DNA of 64,000 bases from Echinarachnius parma (GCA_037951105.1 JBAMJV010011188.1:1-64000), one strand, 5' to 3'; positions 1-11,914 are shown, counted from the stretch's first letter. Numbers and translations are program-made. Notes: generated by a model not told the origin, from the letters alone.

Positions 1-310
1 CACAATTATAGGTAGGGGGCCCTCTTTCCCTTCTGAAAAACAATTAACACTCTGATACACTCAGTATGTAGGCTCGCTTGCAATCCTTGCATGTATTGTG
101 ATTAAAGGGAATCTAGTAACTGACTAGTGCACGTAGTGATTGATACTGTTGTTGATAGCGTGTGAATCAAGGGCGTCGATTTCTTCTTGTCATTGTGGGG
201 GGGGGGGGGGGTGATTCGTCATTTTGACTATCTCTGGCTAGGGAGCGAAGCGTGCCCGGGTTTTTATGGCTGAGCGGGGGGGGGGGGGCAAAGCTTTTTT
301 AATTCAGCTG
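1..310. other. No gene seen; two poly-G runs
   Basis: No coding signal is visible. Two runs of more than 10 G lie near 197-212 and 277-289. The second is preceded by a GAGCGAAGCG-like stretch, which recurs at about 3650 and 4085 in this window. Confidence 0.6.
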
Positions 311-822
311 TTAAAGGGGTAGTTTAGTTTTGGGAGAGAGGGCGCTGCACATCACAATTTGTTTGTGAGGTAATGAAAAACTGAGTGTCGAATTTAAGGA
401 AAATGCAATTTTAATGGCAGAATGAACTTTATTTGGTCAAAATCGACCCAGAAACGGCTGAAATATTCATAAATATATCTGATCTTATAATTATTTGGGG
501 CCCAAATAATTAGATGATTTTTTCAAAAAAATTAAAAAATGCTTGCACTTTTTCTAAAATTTTCAAAAGCGTTTTTTAAATAGTTGTTGATGCTCTCTCT
601 ATTTAATCATTATTTCAATAAAACATCACATGCATAATTTTGTATGAAAAATGGTTGAAACCAATGGGCTCCTTTTTAATGATAACAGGCTTTTTACTTA
701 GTCGTTTTTAACTTTGTACACCTTTCGAGCATGGTAGAGTTATAACTATTAGTTTATAATGTTACTGTCCAGATGTTTGGTTAATAAAGTTCAGCCTTAC
801 CAAAACTGTGCTACCCCTTTAA
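311..822. mobile_element. Family A MITE-like element, complete copy
   Basis: The element starts TTAAAGGGGTAG and ends CTACCCCTTTAA, so its termini are inverted repeats, and the outer TTAA could be the target duplication. There is no open frame inside, so it is non-autonomous. Divergent relatives occur at 2167-2717, 2714-3450, 4507-5440, 10450-10850 and 13081-13622. They share internal landmarks such as TTTCGAGCATGGTGGAGTTA. The transposase family is not identifiable; TTAA targets are typical of piggyBac, but that link is inference. Confidence 0.7.
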
Positions 823-826
823 TAAA

Positions 827-1310
827 TTGGGAGATTATTAAGTGCACATTGCAAGCATCATGAGCTGGGCTTTGTCCAATATGAACTTTAGCCTGATAGC
901 ATTCTGATGGAACCCTGAATAGCATCAGTCATGGGATACCCACATTGGGAAGCTTATTGGGGGTCCACGGGGCGGAGCCCCCGGAAGCTTTGGGATTTGT
1001 AATATCCAGATATAAAGATGTTGTCTATAGAGTTAACTATTCTTTAGTTAATTGCCTTTTGAATTAGCTGTTTGGAGATTGGAAGATTATTAAGTGCACA
1101 TTGCAAGCATCCTTAGTTATGATGAGGGCATTGTCCAAGTATGGGTGAATTTTAGCCTGATAGATAAATACGGTCGATTGCAATCATCCTGATGAAACCC
1201 TGAATATAATAAGTCAAGGGATACCCACATTGAAAAGCTTATTGGGGGTCCAGGGGGCGAAGCCCCCGGAAGCTTTGGGATTTGCAATATCCAAAAATAC
1301 AATTAACCAT
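827..1310. repeat. Tandem duplication, period about 252 bp
   Basis: Two diverged units begin at about 833 and 1085, each with GATTATTAAGTGCACATTGC. Each unit carries a GC hairpin of the form GGGGGCGAAGCCCCCGGAAG (about 960-985 and 1250-1275). A third hairpin fragment lies near 1430-1450. No gene is seen. Confidence 0.75.
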
Positions 1311-2166
1311 TGAATAGTTAGCTCAATTTTAGTGAGCGAAGCGCAAACGCACAGTGGGCCAGGATCGCCTGAAAGTTTGCCAAGAGAGAAGTCCTGAATA
1401 AAACTAATTAATGTGTACATGGTTGGTTCCAGGGGCGCAGCCCCGGAAGATTTTTCATTTGGGCAGTTTAGCATTATCAAAAAGTGGTTTAAAGAAGACT
1501 ATAGTAACAACTTCCATTCATGAGAGGGGGCTATGCTCCATAATTTTAATGTTATTATATATTTTTGAACCCCAAATATTGGGGGGATGCTAATACAGGC
1601 CATCCCCCACCTGAACTATTGTGGGATACATTCCCCCATCCCCCCCCCCCCCCCGTGATCGATGCCCCTGGTGTGAATTGTAGCGTTGTGACATGTCCAC
1701 TTAGAAATGTGTAAAAAGTGTTAATGCAAAATGGATGCTTCACCAAATGGATGGCCCAGTAATGAGAGAAAGTGTCGCAAACTGATATTCGCTTGATACT
1801 CAGTGATTGCTTTGCAGTATATATTTCAAAATCTGAACTGAACAAATTGATTATTTAACAAATAAATTTTACAAATTTAACAAATTGATTAATTTAAAGG
1901 GAAATATATAGAAAAAGAAAGAAACAACAAGATATAAATAGAGCCATCACATAAACACATACCGTAAGAATTTTGCATTTAAAAAATGTTACTCGCTATT
2001 TAAAGCAAAACAAAAACGCCCCACCCACAATAAATACTTTTTTTTTAAAGTACACTATTAGGGGTCTAGTAACTTTGTTAACAGGTGCAAAAAGTGATGA
2101 GTGGTCGATACAATGTATACTGTTGCTATCTGATATGTCCACAGGGTGTTGTGTACAAATTTCCAG
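1311..2166. other. No gene; poly-C run and family B fragment
   Basis: A C run lies near 1638-1654. From about 2063 to 2166 there is an end fragment of family B (AGTAACTTTGTTAACAGGTG onward), directly abutting the next family A element. The rest is AT-rich and featureless to me. Confidence 0.5.
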
Positions 2167-2717
2167 TTAAAGGGATAGTTGAGTTTTGGTAGAGAGGGCG
2201 CTAGACTACTTTTTTTGTTTGTGAGGTAATGAAAAACTGAGTGTAAAATTTGAAAGAGCATAATATTTAAATAATAAAATCATCTTTGTTTGATCAAAAT
2301 TGGTTCAGAGACGGCTGAAATATCCATAAATATAACAATTTATAATAAAGCTGGGGCCCCAGGTTTATTAGAGAATTTTGAACCAGCCGTTAAAAATTCA
2401 AAAAAATGCTTCCTCTTTTCAAAAAGTTACAAAATAGGTATTTAAATAGTTGTTGGTTATTTCTCTATCTAATCACTGTTTCAACAAAACATCACATGCA
2501 CAATATTTTTAGAGAGTTTAAATGTTTAGAGAGCGCCCTCTTACGTTTTAACGGCTCTTTTTGAATGATAACATGATCTTTACTACGTCATTTGTAATGT
2601 TGTGTTCCTTTCTAGTTATAACTATTAGTTTGTAATGTAATGATGCAGGTTTTGGTTACTAAAATTCAGTTTCACCAAAACTGTACTCTCCTTACCAGAA
2701 CTCAACTATCCCTTTAA
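2167..2717. mobile_element. Family A MITE-like element, second copy
   Basis: Starts TTAAAGGGATAGTTGAG and ends CTCAACTATCCCTTTAA, with the same internal order as the 311-822 copy, including GTTTGTGAGGTAATGAAAAA near the left end. Its right end is shared with an inverted copy that begins at 2714, forming a large palindrome. Confidence 0.75.
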
Positions 2718-3450
2718 AGGGATAGTTGAGTTCTGGTAAAGAGAGTACAGTTATGGTCAAACTAGATTTTAGTAAGCAAAACCTGCACCATTACATTACA
2801 AACTATAGTTATGACTCCACCGGGCTCGACATGTATACACATTATTCCAAACGTTCATTAAAAAAGAGCCGTTACAACTCAAAAGCGCACTCTCTGAACA
2901 CTCATTGGTTTTAACCATTTTAAATATTGTGCATAGTATTACATAGATGTTATGTTAGAGAGATTATCAACAACTATTTAAAAAACACTGTTGTAAAATT
3001 TTGAAAAGAGGAAGTGTTTTTTTTTTTAATTTGTTAACGGCTGGTTCAAAAATGTGGAATAATTGTGGGGCCCCACATTTATTACGAATGGATATGTATA
3101 AGGATGTTTCAGCCATTTCTGATTCATTTTGTCATTAAAATAGTATGCTCTTTCGATTTTTTTACTCGGGTTTCATTATCTCACAAAAATATTTTGAGTA
3201 GCGCCCTCTATATTAAAGTTCGGTCAAACTGAATTTTAGTAACCAGAACCTTCACCATTACATTACAAACTAATAGTTAACTCCTACCATGCTCGAAAAG
3301 AATAACCCAAAAGAGACAAATGTCAAGGAAAAGGAATATTTTATCATTTACAAAAAATAGCCAACCATAAAATAAAACAAAATAAAATATTGTGCTTGTG
3401 ATGTTTTGTTGAAATAGTGATTAGATATAGAGATTGTTTAACCATGGAAA
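2714..3450. mobile_element. Inverted family A fragments
   Basis: From 2714 the sequence reads as the reverse complement of family A: right terminus first, then internal parts, with GCGCCCTCTA near 3200. A second inverted fragment joins at about 3222 (GGTCAAACTGAATTTTAGTA). The left terminus is lost, so these are truncated copies. Confidence 0.6.
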
Positions 3451-3639
3451 CAGCAGCCGATTAATAGACCAACTAACCGATTATTGAATACCAATGATAC
3501 AAAATAAGCAGGTAAAATATGTAATTTCATCTGTGGTTTGATTTGATTTATGTTCACGCATAATGCGGCTAGCCAGACCTATGACTCATTGTATTTCTAC
3601 AGGTATATTACCATGGGCGTCAACAGCTACTAAAAAGTG

Positions 3640-4215
3640 GGGGACATTGCGAGGGAGCGAAGCGACCGAGGGGGGGGGGGGGGGGGGAGGGTGTGGGAGG
3701 GGGTGTCCCCCCTCCCACAGTAGGGAGATTTTTCATTACTGGACCTAAAATTGTGCAATCTGGTGCATACCCAAGACCTAATTTTTGATTGATACGCAAT
3801 TGTGTATACATGTCATGAATTGACCTCCGTCACCACATGATCGACCAATCTTGAATCTTTTAAAATTTCATAATGAAAAAACAAATATAAGAATTTCCAT
3901 TCACTCATCGCATGTTGTCAATGTCGACGTCATTCTCCTCTTTAACCTCAATGTCAAAAGCAGGAGTTAAGAACAAAAACAATTTAACACAATGTCCCAC
4001 GCCTCGTCATGGGCGTATAGCTGCATATTTTTTTCCAGGGGGACTGGCGTCTTTTGCCCGAATATCGGGTAGGGCGTGATCATGCGAGGGAGCGGAGCGA
4101 CCAAGCCCGAAGGCGCGAAGCGCCACGGAGGGTGTGGGAGCTAGGGAGTATCCCCCTCCCACGATAGGGAGCTTTTGCAATTTTCATTCAAAATAATGCA
4201 ATCTGGTGCATATAC
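3640..4215. repeat. Pair of GC-rich AGCGAAGCGACC elements
   Basis: Two related stretches (about 3645-3790 and 4083-4215) share GAGGGAGCGAAGCGACC, GGGTGTGGGAG, CCCCCTCCCAC and TGCAATCTGGTGCATA. The first holds an approximately 18-G run. From 4255 to 4350 there are short repeats of a TTGCCCGAAT unit. No coding sequence is seen. Confidence 0.55.
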
Positions 4216-4506
4216 TTTGGAAGGAGATTTGATAGACTTAAATGGGAGATGTTGATTGCCCGAATAAGATGGCAAGTGCCCGAATGTGAGATGTTGATTG
4301 CCGGAACTTGCTGCATGATTGCCCGAATGAGAGATGGAAAGTGCCCGCTCATTTGAGATTTTGCATTTAATCCAGCTAATCAAATTGTGGTGTTCCAAAT
4401 AATAAACTGAAATGATGTATAGCGTAATCATGTTAAAATCATAATCATCCAGATATGGTCGTTAAAAAAATGCTTCCTCTTTAAAAAAATTTACAAATGA
4501 GGTATT

Positions 4507-5440
4507 TAAAGGGATAGATTAGTTTCGGTATTGATAGTACAGTTTCTGTTTCGGTTAAACTGCACTTTAGTAACCAAAACCTCCACCATTACATTACAAA
4601 CTAATAATTATAACTCTGCCATGCTCTAAATGAATTTAAAAAAGGACAAACGCCTAAGTAAAAAGCTTATTATCATTTTGTTTAAATAGCCGTTAAAACT
4701 GAAAAGGGCACTCACTAAAAACTTATTGGTTTCATCCATTAAAAAAATGATCGTTCTTGTGATGTTTTGAATGATTAGTTAGAAAGATAGAGATTGTGGA
4801 ACCATGGTAATAACATCCGATTATGGGCAAAATATACCAAATAACCGATAATTAAAAATCATTCATTAAACATTAGCAGGTAAAATATGTAATTTCACTT
4901 GTGATTTGCTTTTATTTATGTTCACGCCAAAAAAAGTGTGCATAATGCGGCAAGCCAGACATATGATTCATTGTAATTAAATTGTTTTTTTAGTATGGTT
5001 ACACATGTACACGGTGGTACAAGAAGTAACTCTTCGAGAAACAGAACACCTTATTTGAGATTTCACGAATTTGCATCTAGTCCAGCTAATCTAATCGTGG
5101 CGTTCCGAATAATATACCAAAATAATGTATAACGTATTAATGTTAAAAATTATAAACCTCCAAATAATGGTTGTAACAAAAAAAAAAGTACGCTTCATAT
5201 TTTCAAAACAAAATATTCGATGATTTTTTTGTTTCATGCCTACACTTTTTCAAAAAAAAATCAAGAGGTTTTTAAAATTGATGATCTTTCTATCTAATTA
5301 TTTTTTTAAAAATTCACTTGCATAATTTTGCATGAAAAATGCTTTTTTAGAGAGCGCCCTCTTGTGTGAATTATAATAGGTTTTTTAATTAGTGATTTGT
5401 AATTTTCTATACATTTCGAGCATGGTGGAGTTATAAATCA
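4507..5440. mobile_element. Degenerate family A elements
   Basis: A left end reads TTAAAGGGATAGATTAG at 4507, followed by internal family A motifs in inverted order. Another set of internal motifs lies at 5335-5435 (GAGCGCCCTCTTGTG, TTTCGAGCATGGTGGAGTTA). Copies are too eroded to define both ends. Confidence 0.5.
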
Positions 5441-5457
5441 AGGTACAGATGGGTAAC

Positions 5458-5886
5458 TCATTTTTCAATTGGAAAACGAAAACAAACAAAAAATGAAAAC
5501 TTGACCAGAATCCCATTTTTGTTGCGATTTTAAAAGATGGAAAACGACCAGAATTCAATATCCATTTTCAAATAGAAAAACGAAATATTGAAAAACGCAT
5601 AATGGCGAGTGTTTTGCATTTCAGAATTCCGAATCCCGAGCTCTGTTTCAAATTGAAGCCCATCCTTGTGCGTTTATTTTTCTATTTAAAAACGAAACAA
5701 AAAATGAATATTGTACCAGATTCCCGTGTTTTTTTTGCGATTTTGAAAATGGAAAAACGAGCATAATACATTATTCATTTTCAAATAGAAAAATTAAATA
5801 TTTAAAAACGGATAATGGCGAGTGTTTTGCATTTAAGAATTCAGAATCCCCAAAAGTATGTTCAAATTGAAGCCCGCCATCATGGG
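5458..5886. repeat. Tandem duplication, period about 215 bp
   Basis: Two units (about 5458-5672 and 5673-5886) share ATGGCGAGTGTTTTGCATTT, TTCAAATTGAAGCCC and AAACGAAACAAAAAATGAA. No open frame is conserved between the units. Confidence 0.7.
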
Positions 5887-6252
5887 TTAATTTTGTTTGC
5901 GCGCGATCTGCACTTAATACACAGTACCTCCATTTTAAAAAGTGTGACAATTTAGTGATTCATTAGATTGTCCCGCTTTCTGAAGAGAACAGGACTGGTA
6001 TAATGGTGGAGACTCTTACAAGATGGTGTAGGCATGTTATCTGTGAATGTGATAGGATGTCTGTGCGCGCGTGTGTCTGTTCTACATAAGGCGCTATATA
6101 AGTGCAATATATTATTATTATTATTATAGATACCTACTTCTATCGATGTTATGTAAAACAGTTATCTTTGTAAGTTATGATTTTTTTTTAAATAAACCTA
6201 CCCTATATATATATATACATGATATATATCTTTACAAAGTATATAATACCGA
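5887..6252. other. No gene; retroelement-type 3' tail
   Basis: At 6089-6127 there is GGCGCTATATAAGTGCAATA followed by ATT repeats. This resembles the 3' end of CR1/L2-type LINEs, also seen near 31160 and 56350. A TA microsatellite lies near 6204-6216. Confidence 0.4.
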
Positions 6253-6643
6253 TTAAAGGGACTTAGTAACATTGTCCAAATCCTCAAAATCCAATTGGAA
6301 ATCTAGCAGTTCTCTTATACCTTGTTTAGTTCGTATTAACAAAAAAAGCATGGGACAGGTTACGTTTTTTCTTCTTCAAATTTCCCTTTCGTTACAAAGA
6401 TATGTACGATTGAAGTTTGCAGATAATAAAATATCCGTTGGATATTTGAAACCGTGTACAAAGTGAGTACTGTGAGTTAGTGAATATATCACTTTGCATT
6501 TTGCTATACTCGGCCATATAACATCCATTTGACTTGAAATTTTCACACAATACCCTGTGGACATAATAGATAACAACAATATACATTATATCAACCAATC
6601 ATCACTTTTTGCACATGTCAACAAAGTTACTAGATCGCTTTAA
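6253..6643. mobile_element. Family B MITE-like element, complete copy
   Basis: Begins TTAAAGGGACTTAGTAACA and ends GTTACTAGATCGCTTTAA, giving imperfect terminal inverted repeats with outer TTAA. Near-complete copies lie at 33700-34099 and 39279-39673, and fragments at 2063-2166, 13685-13870, 33500-33699, 34708-34800 and 38530-38690. No open frame, so non-autonomous. Confidence 0.75.
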
Positions 6644-7038
6644 TATTGTCTGTTTGTGTAAGAAAAACAAAATGACGTAAAATAATCAGAAAGGCGCTAC
6701 TATATAAACTGTAAAACCAACACCAATACATGACAAGAATATATACAAGGTCAACATTACCACGTAATGCAACAGTTGAAAATGTCTGAAAACAATATAA
6801 GAACATTATATAAGTTCACATGACAAGAAGCTAAATATGATGCAGAATTTCTACATATTGGCGCAATATATTGTGACATTAGGTATTAGTTGTGTCTTTA
6901 TTCTTTTTATTTGATTCACGTGAAGTTAATTAATGCTGTGCTGTTTTAATAAGAAATTCTTAGGAAATCCTCACACTCGATTCCACTTTTTATACTTCAT
7001 GTTTGTGAATAATATGAGTATAATTGCTTTCCTCTCAG
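6644..7038. other. No gene identified; possible intron
   Basis: AT-rich sequence without recognisable repeats. If the 7039-7247 exon is real, this is the end of its upstream intron; the polypyrimidine-like stretch TTGCTTTCCTCTCAG lies just before 7039. Confidence 0.4.
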
Positions 7039-7247
7039 TGAATTGTTTTGTCTGGACAGCCAAAGTGTTATGTCTGCCCACTGCAGTGAACCCCCATAAA
7101 ACTATGGAATGTGGCCAGTTTGGCCTTGGTGGTCAAACACTATGCTGTATAGCCTACCTGATAGGCATCGTGCTGTCTGGCAGGTTCTACAACCGGTACT
7201 ACCGCGAAAGGCTGAGTTTGAGCGGGAGCCAGTTTACTAGTATTTAG
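7039..7247 (+). CDS. Candidate terminal coding exon of unrecognised membrane protein
   Basis: I do not recognise the product. The open frame stays open upstream to an ATG at 6933, but a good acceptor (TTTCCTCTCAG) ends at 7038 and the sequence after it looks more coding: several Cys residues, a hydrophobic stretch (TLCCIAYLIGIVLSG) that could span a membrane, then a Tyr/Arg-rich basic tail ending at TAG 7245-7247. The last codons and stop lie inside an 87-bp tandem duplication that continues into the putative 3' UTR. Upstream exons were not found among the repeats to the left. It could be a chance open frame. Confidence 0.35.
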
Positions 7248-7400
7248 CTCTCTCACAGCTAGCTAGCTCGCGATCCGATCGCATAGAGAATCTCCAAGCC
7301 ATATAGAGCCTTGAGCCAGTTTACTAGTATTTAGCTCTCTCACAGCTAGCTAGCTAGCTCGCGATCGCATAGAGAATCTCCAAGCCATATAGAGCCTTGA
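7226..7400. repeat. Tandem duplication of 87-88 bp
   Basis: Units 7226-7312 and 7313-7400 are nearly identical, starting GAGCCAGTTTACTAGTATTT and ending ATATAGAGCCTTGA. They differ mainly by the number of GCTA repeats and a short GATCC insertion. The high identity indicates a recent duplication. Confidence 0.9.
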
Positions 7401-7934
7401 CTAAAGGCTATATGCTGTACTGTAGAACTTTCTACATTCATTATTCACGATACAGTAGTCGAAGCAACATCATACTATAAAACACCCTTGTTCCGAGTTA
7501 TAGAATGACTGCATGATCTCTCCAGCCGGGGTCATATTATGTATAATTGAATATGGTAAATGGTAATTTTAATCATGTTTACAGAGATGTGTTTATATGA
7601 TCATTGATGCTGATAGTAATGTTAATACTCTTCTTTTCTCTTACTCTCTCTTTCAATCTCTCTGCTCTATCGTCTTTGACTCTCTGTTCCTCTCTCCCTT
7701 TTGTATACTCCATGATGACTTTCTGTATTAAGTTTATTTTGTTTTGCAATGTAGGCTACATATGAATATTTACCATGATATGATATGATATGTAATTCAA
7801 TGTCCGATAATAATTTGATCAAAACATTAAACGTAAGGGGTTCATACAAAATAGATGTGCCCCCACGTAATTTGCATGCTCTCGCCACTCGTTAAAGAAA
7901 TGGCAAATGAAATACGGCAGATTGACTAATTGGC
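7401..7934. other. No gene seen
   Basis: AT-rich, with a CT-rich stretch (7630-7700) and a small ATGATATGATATGATAT repeat near 7775-7792. Nothing else is recognised. Confidence 0.5.
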
Positions 7935-8466
7935 TTGCAAATGGATTGTGGACCAAATAGACCAAATCGATTGTAGACGAACAGATGTGTAGACTAAATG
8001 ACTGGTAGACCAAATATATTGTAGACCACTTGTTTGGTAGACGAAATGGATGGTGGACCAAATGTACATGTAGACCAAATGATTTGTAGACCAAATGTAC
8101 ATGTAGACCAAATCGATTGTAGACCAAATGAATAGTAGACCAAATGTATAGTAGACTAACTGGTTAGTAGACCAATTAAATAGTAGACCAAGTGATTCGT
8201 AGACTAACTGGTTGTAGACTAAATGATGTATAGACCAATTGGTAGTAGCCCAATTGATAAGTAGACTAACTGGCTATTAGACGAAATGCACATTAGACTA
8301 ATTGAGTAGTAGACCATGTGGTTATTGGACGAATTGGCAGATAGACGAATTGGCGTATAGACCAAATGGCTCGTAGACGAACTTACTGTGGACGAACCGG
8401 GTTTAGACTAAATGACAGTGGACCAAATGGGTAGTGGACCAAATGGTTGTAGACCAAATGGCAAGT
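7935..8466. repeat. GTAGACCAAATG minisatellite
   Basis: About 30 degenerate copies of a 15-18 bp unit built on GTAGACCAAATG(G/A). GACCAAAT alternates with GACTAACT and GACGAATT variants. The open frame on the minus strand (LVYQS-like repeats) is a by-product of the repeat, not a protein. Confidence 0.9.
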
Positions 8467-9239
8467 CACCATACTATGTATAGGTTTACAGTGAGTTCAG
8501 GTCCTCTTGTTTTTTGGTTTTCTCTCATTGTATGTATGTTTCTCTTAATCACTTCCATCTTTATACCTCTGGTCTGGGAGGAGAGTGGTAGCTAACCTTG
8601 CTTGGGGGTCTGCTGGCCAAGCTAGTGTGAGATGATTTATTGCATAATTCAAGTAACTTGGGTGACTGTGTTGTTTATGTTTTAGGGAGAGGGAAATGTT
8701 GTGGGGGATTATGTATGGGTTTCGATGCTAAATCGGGGTGTGGTATTTCCCTGGTGGTCAACCAGACCATGAGCTTGTTCTCTTCTGCTGGGCCGACTTA
8801 GTGAGAGGAGGTTCTGTATCCTTAGCTCCTCAAACGTTAGAAGGCCCATGCATACAATTTGTTTTCACCGGCTTGGGAAGAAAGCCATGGGCGACGATGA
8901 CATGGGGAAATGTTTTGTTTTACCACGGTTTAATATCTGACAGAACGTGAACACGTGACTCTATATTGTTACCATTTTGTTCCACCGGTGTCTTAATGGA
9001 CAGGCAGCGATGTAACGGTGCTGCACTAATTGTATATATATATCTTGGATAAAACTTGATTACATAATTGATGACAATGAGTCATTGACGCTTTGAAGGT
9101 GATTTATTATAGTGAATCAGTTGAGCAGTGGAGGAGAACGTTTTGCGGAAATCACGTTAAATATTGATTTGGAGAGTTCTTGAAGGTCAAAAAGTAATAT
9201 TGGCTTATTTGACCCACCGTGGTATCTCGACATTATCGG
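8467..9239. other. No supported gene
   Basis: A 70-codon open frame at 8738-8950 (+) has no recognisable domain and no matching splice evidence. The segment could be part of an unrecognised transposon or LTR. No terminal repeats were identified. Confidence 0.4.
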
Positions 9240-9345
9240 CTGAATCATCTGGACATAGTCAGGACATCATCGGGACTTCGTCAGGACATCTTCGGGACTT
9301 CGTCGGGACATCATCGGGACATCTTCGGGACTTTATCGGGACAAA
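9240..9345. repeat. 12-bp tandem repeat GGACATCTTCGG
   Basis: Around eight copies of a 12-bp unit alternating GGACATCATCGG and GGACTTCGTCGG. In one frame it encodes short SGHLRDF-like repeats, but that frame has no coding support. Confidence 0.8.
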
Positions 9346-11443
9346 GTATCCTCATCTCGTCGCGCTGTCTGCTTTACTAGAATTCCTTGCGACCTTGTAT
9401 AATATATCGAGTGCATATATGGACTGGTTTGATACTTGGTTGGCCAACCCATAGCTTATTCGTTTTCTGCGGACTGATAGATCTGTATTTCTCAATGTTT
9501 GTATTATTATATTTTGTGTAACTATTATCGTTTAATAAACGTCTTGCCCAAGGGTTACACGACCTTATTTCTTATCGTGCCTCTTTTGATGCTTTATTAT
9601 TTTATTTGACTTATTCGTTTAAAACCCACCCTTACACATGTTATTCAACGTTTAAGTTAGTTACACTTTTTTCCATTGAAATCCAACATGGTGTCAAAGA
9701 TGGCCGCCAAACACACCCATGGGACACGTTTTGGTCTTGGTAACATCACCATTCTTTAACTAGACACATTTAGGTTTACAAAAATGTAAATTTTAAAAAT
9801 ACACCTTTTGGGTGCATGGGAACCCCCCCCCCCCCCTTTCCGACTGGACTATTATAGCTTCACGTACCGTATTTGTACCATCTATTTTAATAGTCTGAGA
9901 TGCGGATCACAGACACTCTTTATCTCTTTTTTTTTAGAAAATATGTATTTATGAACATGTATATTCCAACTCTTTTTAAAGTGATCGTGTTCTCTGCTAC
10001 CTCTTTTTTGTTTAATAAAAAAAAATGCAATTAACTCAAATGTATTATTTCTATTTTCAAAGTAGCCAAACATCCTAGAAATTCCGCTAATAATTAGGCA
10101 CACTCTTAATTAACTGGACACATTTCAAATTTCGATTTTATTTCCTCTTAATTCCTTCAATTAACTGCAGCTAACTATTTTCCCTTTTAACCTGCCCATC
10201 AATCCAAGAAATTAAACTGAATTTTACAAAATTCAATTATCGATTCAATTAACTCCAATTACCCCGAATCATTACAGCTAACTATTTTTCCTTTCCTCCA
10301 ATTAAATCTTCTCTAATCCCAACTAATCTGTCTATAAAATAAACACTCTCTTCTCACGCGACGGAGTCCGACGTCTAGACAGGTGGGTGTAACATGTTAT
10401 GTATGCTGTTTAATGGTATCTCTTACTGCATCAACGTAATGATTAATTTTAAAGGGAAGGTAGATTTCTGGTCAAACTGAATTTTAGTAACTAAAAATTG
10501 TTAAAAAGTTAAAAAGTTAAACAAACTCATAGCAAAAATCATATGAACGGCTAAGTTAGAGAACGGTTTACATTCAACAAGCACCTGATATCAGAAGAGG
10601 GCGCCCTCTAGATAATTTTTAATAGAGAGGTCATGAACAAAATAATATAAAAGCCATTTTTAAAAATGTGTAAGCATTTAAAATATATCCTGAATTATCG
10701 AATAAATGTTTGAAATCAACATGTATTCCAATCAGATATATGGATATTTTGGCTGTTTCTGAACCAGTTTTGATCAAATGAAGTTGATTTTGTTTTTTAA
10801 ATCATGCAGATCTCTCAGATTGTACACTTAGTTATTCATTAGTATTTGTATTTATTCTTATTTATGTTATGTAACCTATGTTTTATGGACCTCTGGCATG
10901 TGTAGTCGAGTCTAAAATAAAGTTTTGAATTTAAAAATTGAATATGGGCTTATCCCATTCATCGCGTACAGCATGGAGGCTGCCATTATATTTTTTTTAA
11001 CCCGGATTTTGAATTGTTCGCGCTAAGTTCTTACGTCAAACAAACACGCTCGACCTCTTTTTGTTATAGATCCCGCAGCTTGCAGGGTTTGTGCATAAAC
11101 ACAAGGGGAAACGTGAGCCAACGAAAAGAGTTGTTCGGGTTTGACGTCACATTTTAGAGCGATCCGAGTTTCATAAACATTCATGGCAGCCGCCATGCCG
11201 TACGCGATGAATGGGATAGCCCGTACAGCGAATGACTTTGAATAATGCACCACCCTTGCACAAAAGGCCAATGTTGGATGTATTTGCATGAAATTATGTT
11301 TAATGCGTAGAGAACTTAATAAAAAAAAGGTAAATAGATGGTGGGGAAACTTCAGTTTGGAGGCCTAAACCACTTTAATAATTGCTGAATGTTTTAAATT
11401 ATAGACCACATCTGGTAGCCGAGTCTCCGACTTACATGAATAA
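9346..11443. other. No gene; family A fragment and AT-rich sequence
   Basis: A C run lies near 9822-9836. TCTATAAAATAAACAC at about 10330 could be a retroelement TATA box, but no paired LTR was found. A family A fragment spans about 10450-10850 (TTAAAGGGAAGG at its left, GGTCAAACTGAATTTTAGTA inside). Near 10940-11220 an inverted pair occurs (CCCATTCATCGCGTACAGC versus TACGCGATGAATGGGATAGC), suggesting another TIR element of about 270 bp. Confidence 0.45.
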
Positions 11444-11911
11444 AGCCAGGCGCAGACAGAGCCGACTCGACCCGATCCGACCCAACCCGACTTAAGCCCG
11501 GCGCAGACAGAGCCGACTCGACCCGATCCGACTGATTTTTAGTCAGGCTATAGTCAGTTTCGCTCAGTCGGAGCCGATCCAACATGTTGAATCGGCCTCG
11601 AATGACCTCCGACTACCTCTTTATGAAAAACCGGAGTCCTGAGGCAGCACGTGTACTGAGTTAATCAGGCTGAAAACCAGTCGGATCGGGTCGAGTCGGC
11701 TCTGTCTGCGCCGGGCTTTATATCCACAGTCGACAGTCGGTCCGATTCAGTCGTGGATGATTCAATAGGTTGAATGGGGCCCCATTGGCTTCCGACTGGC
11801 TTCCGGCTGGCTTCCGACTGGCAGAATCTGAGTCGTGAGGCAATGCACACAGAGCCGATCCGAATTAAAACCAGTTGGATCGGGTCGTGTCAGCCCTATC
11901 TGTTCTTGGCT
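11444..11911. mobile_element. Harbinger-like MITE, outer copy, interrupted
   Basis: The left terminus AGCCAGGCGCAGACAGAGCC (11444) pairs with the right terminus ending TGTTCTTGGCT (11911). It is flanked by TAA at 11441-11443 and 11912-11914, a 3-bp TWA duplication typical of PIF/Harbinger elements. A second member of the family is inserted at 11495-11717, so this copy is older. No open frame. Confidence 0.8.
11495..11717. mobile_element. Harbinger-like MITE, inner copy
   Basis: A 223-bp element with terminal inverted repeats of about 40 bp that appear perfect: it starts AGCCCGGCGCAGACAGAGCC and ends with the complement. TTA flanks it at 11492-11494 and 11718-11720, a TWA target duplication. 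The intact arms imply recent insertion into the older outer copy. Confidence 0.9.
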
Positions 11912-11914
11912 TAA

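Noticed and set aside
7935..8466. CRISPR array
   Set aside because: Units are degenerate, contiguous and without spacers, in eukaryotic DNA.
9322..10400. Solo LTR with TATA box near 10330
   Set aside because: No paired LTR, TG/CA ends or target duplication could be found.
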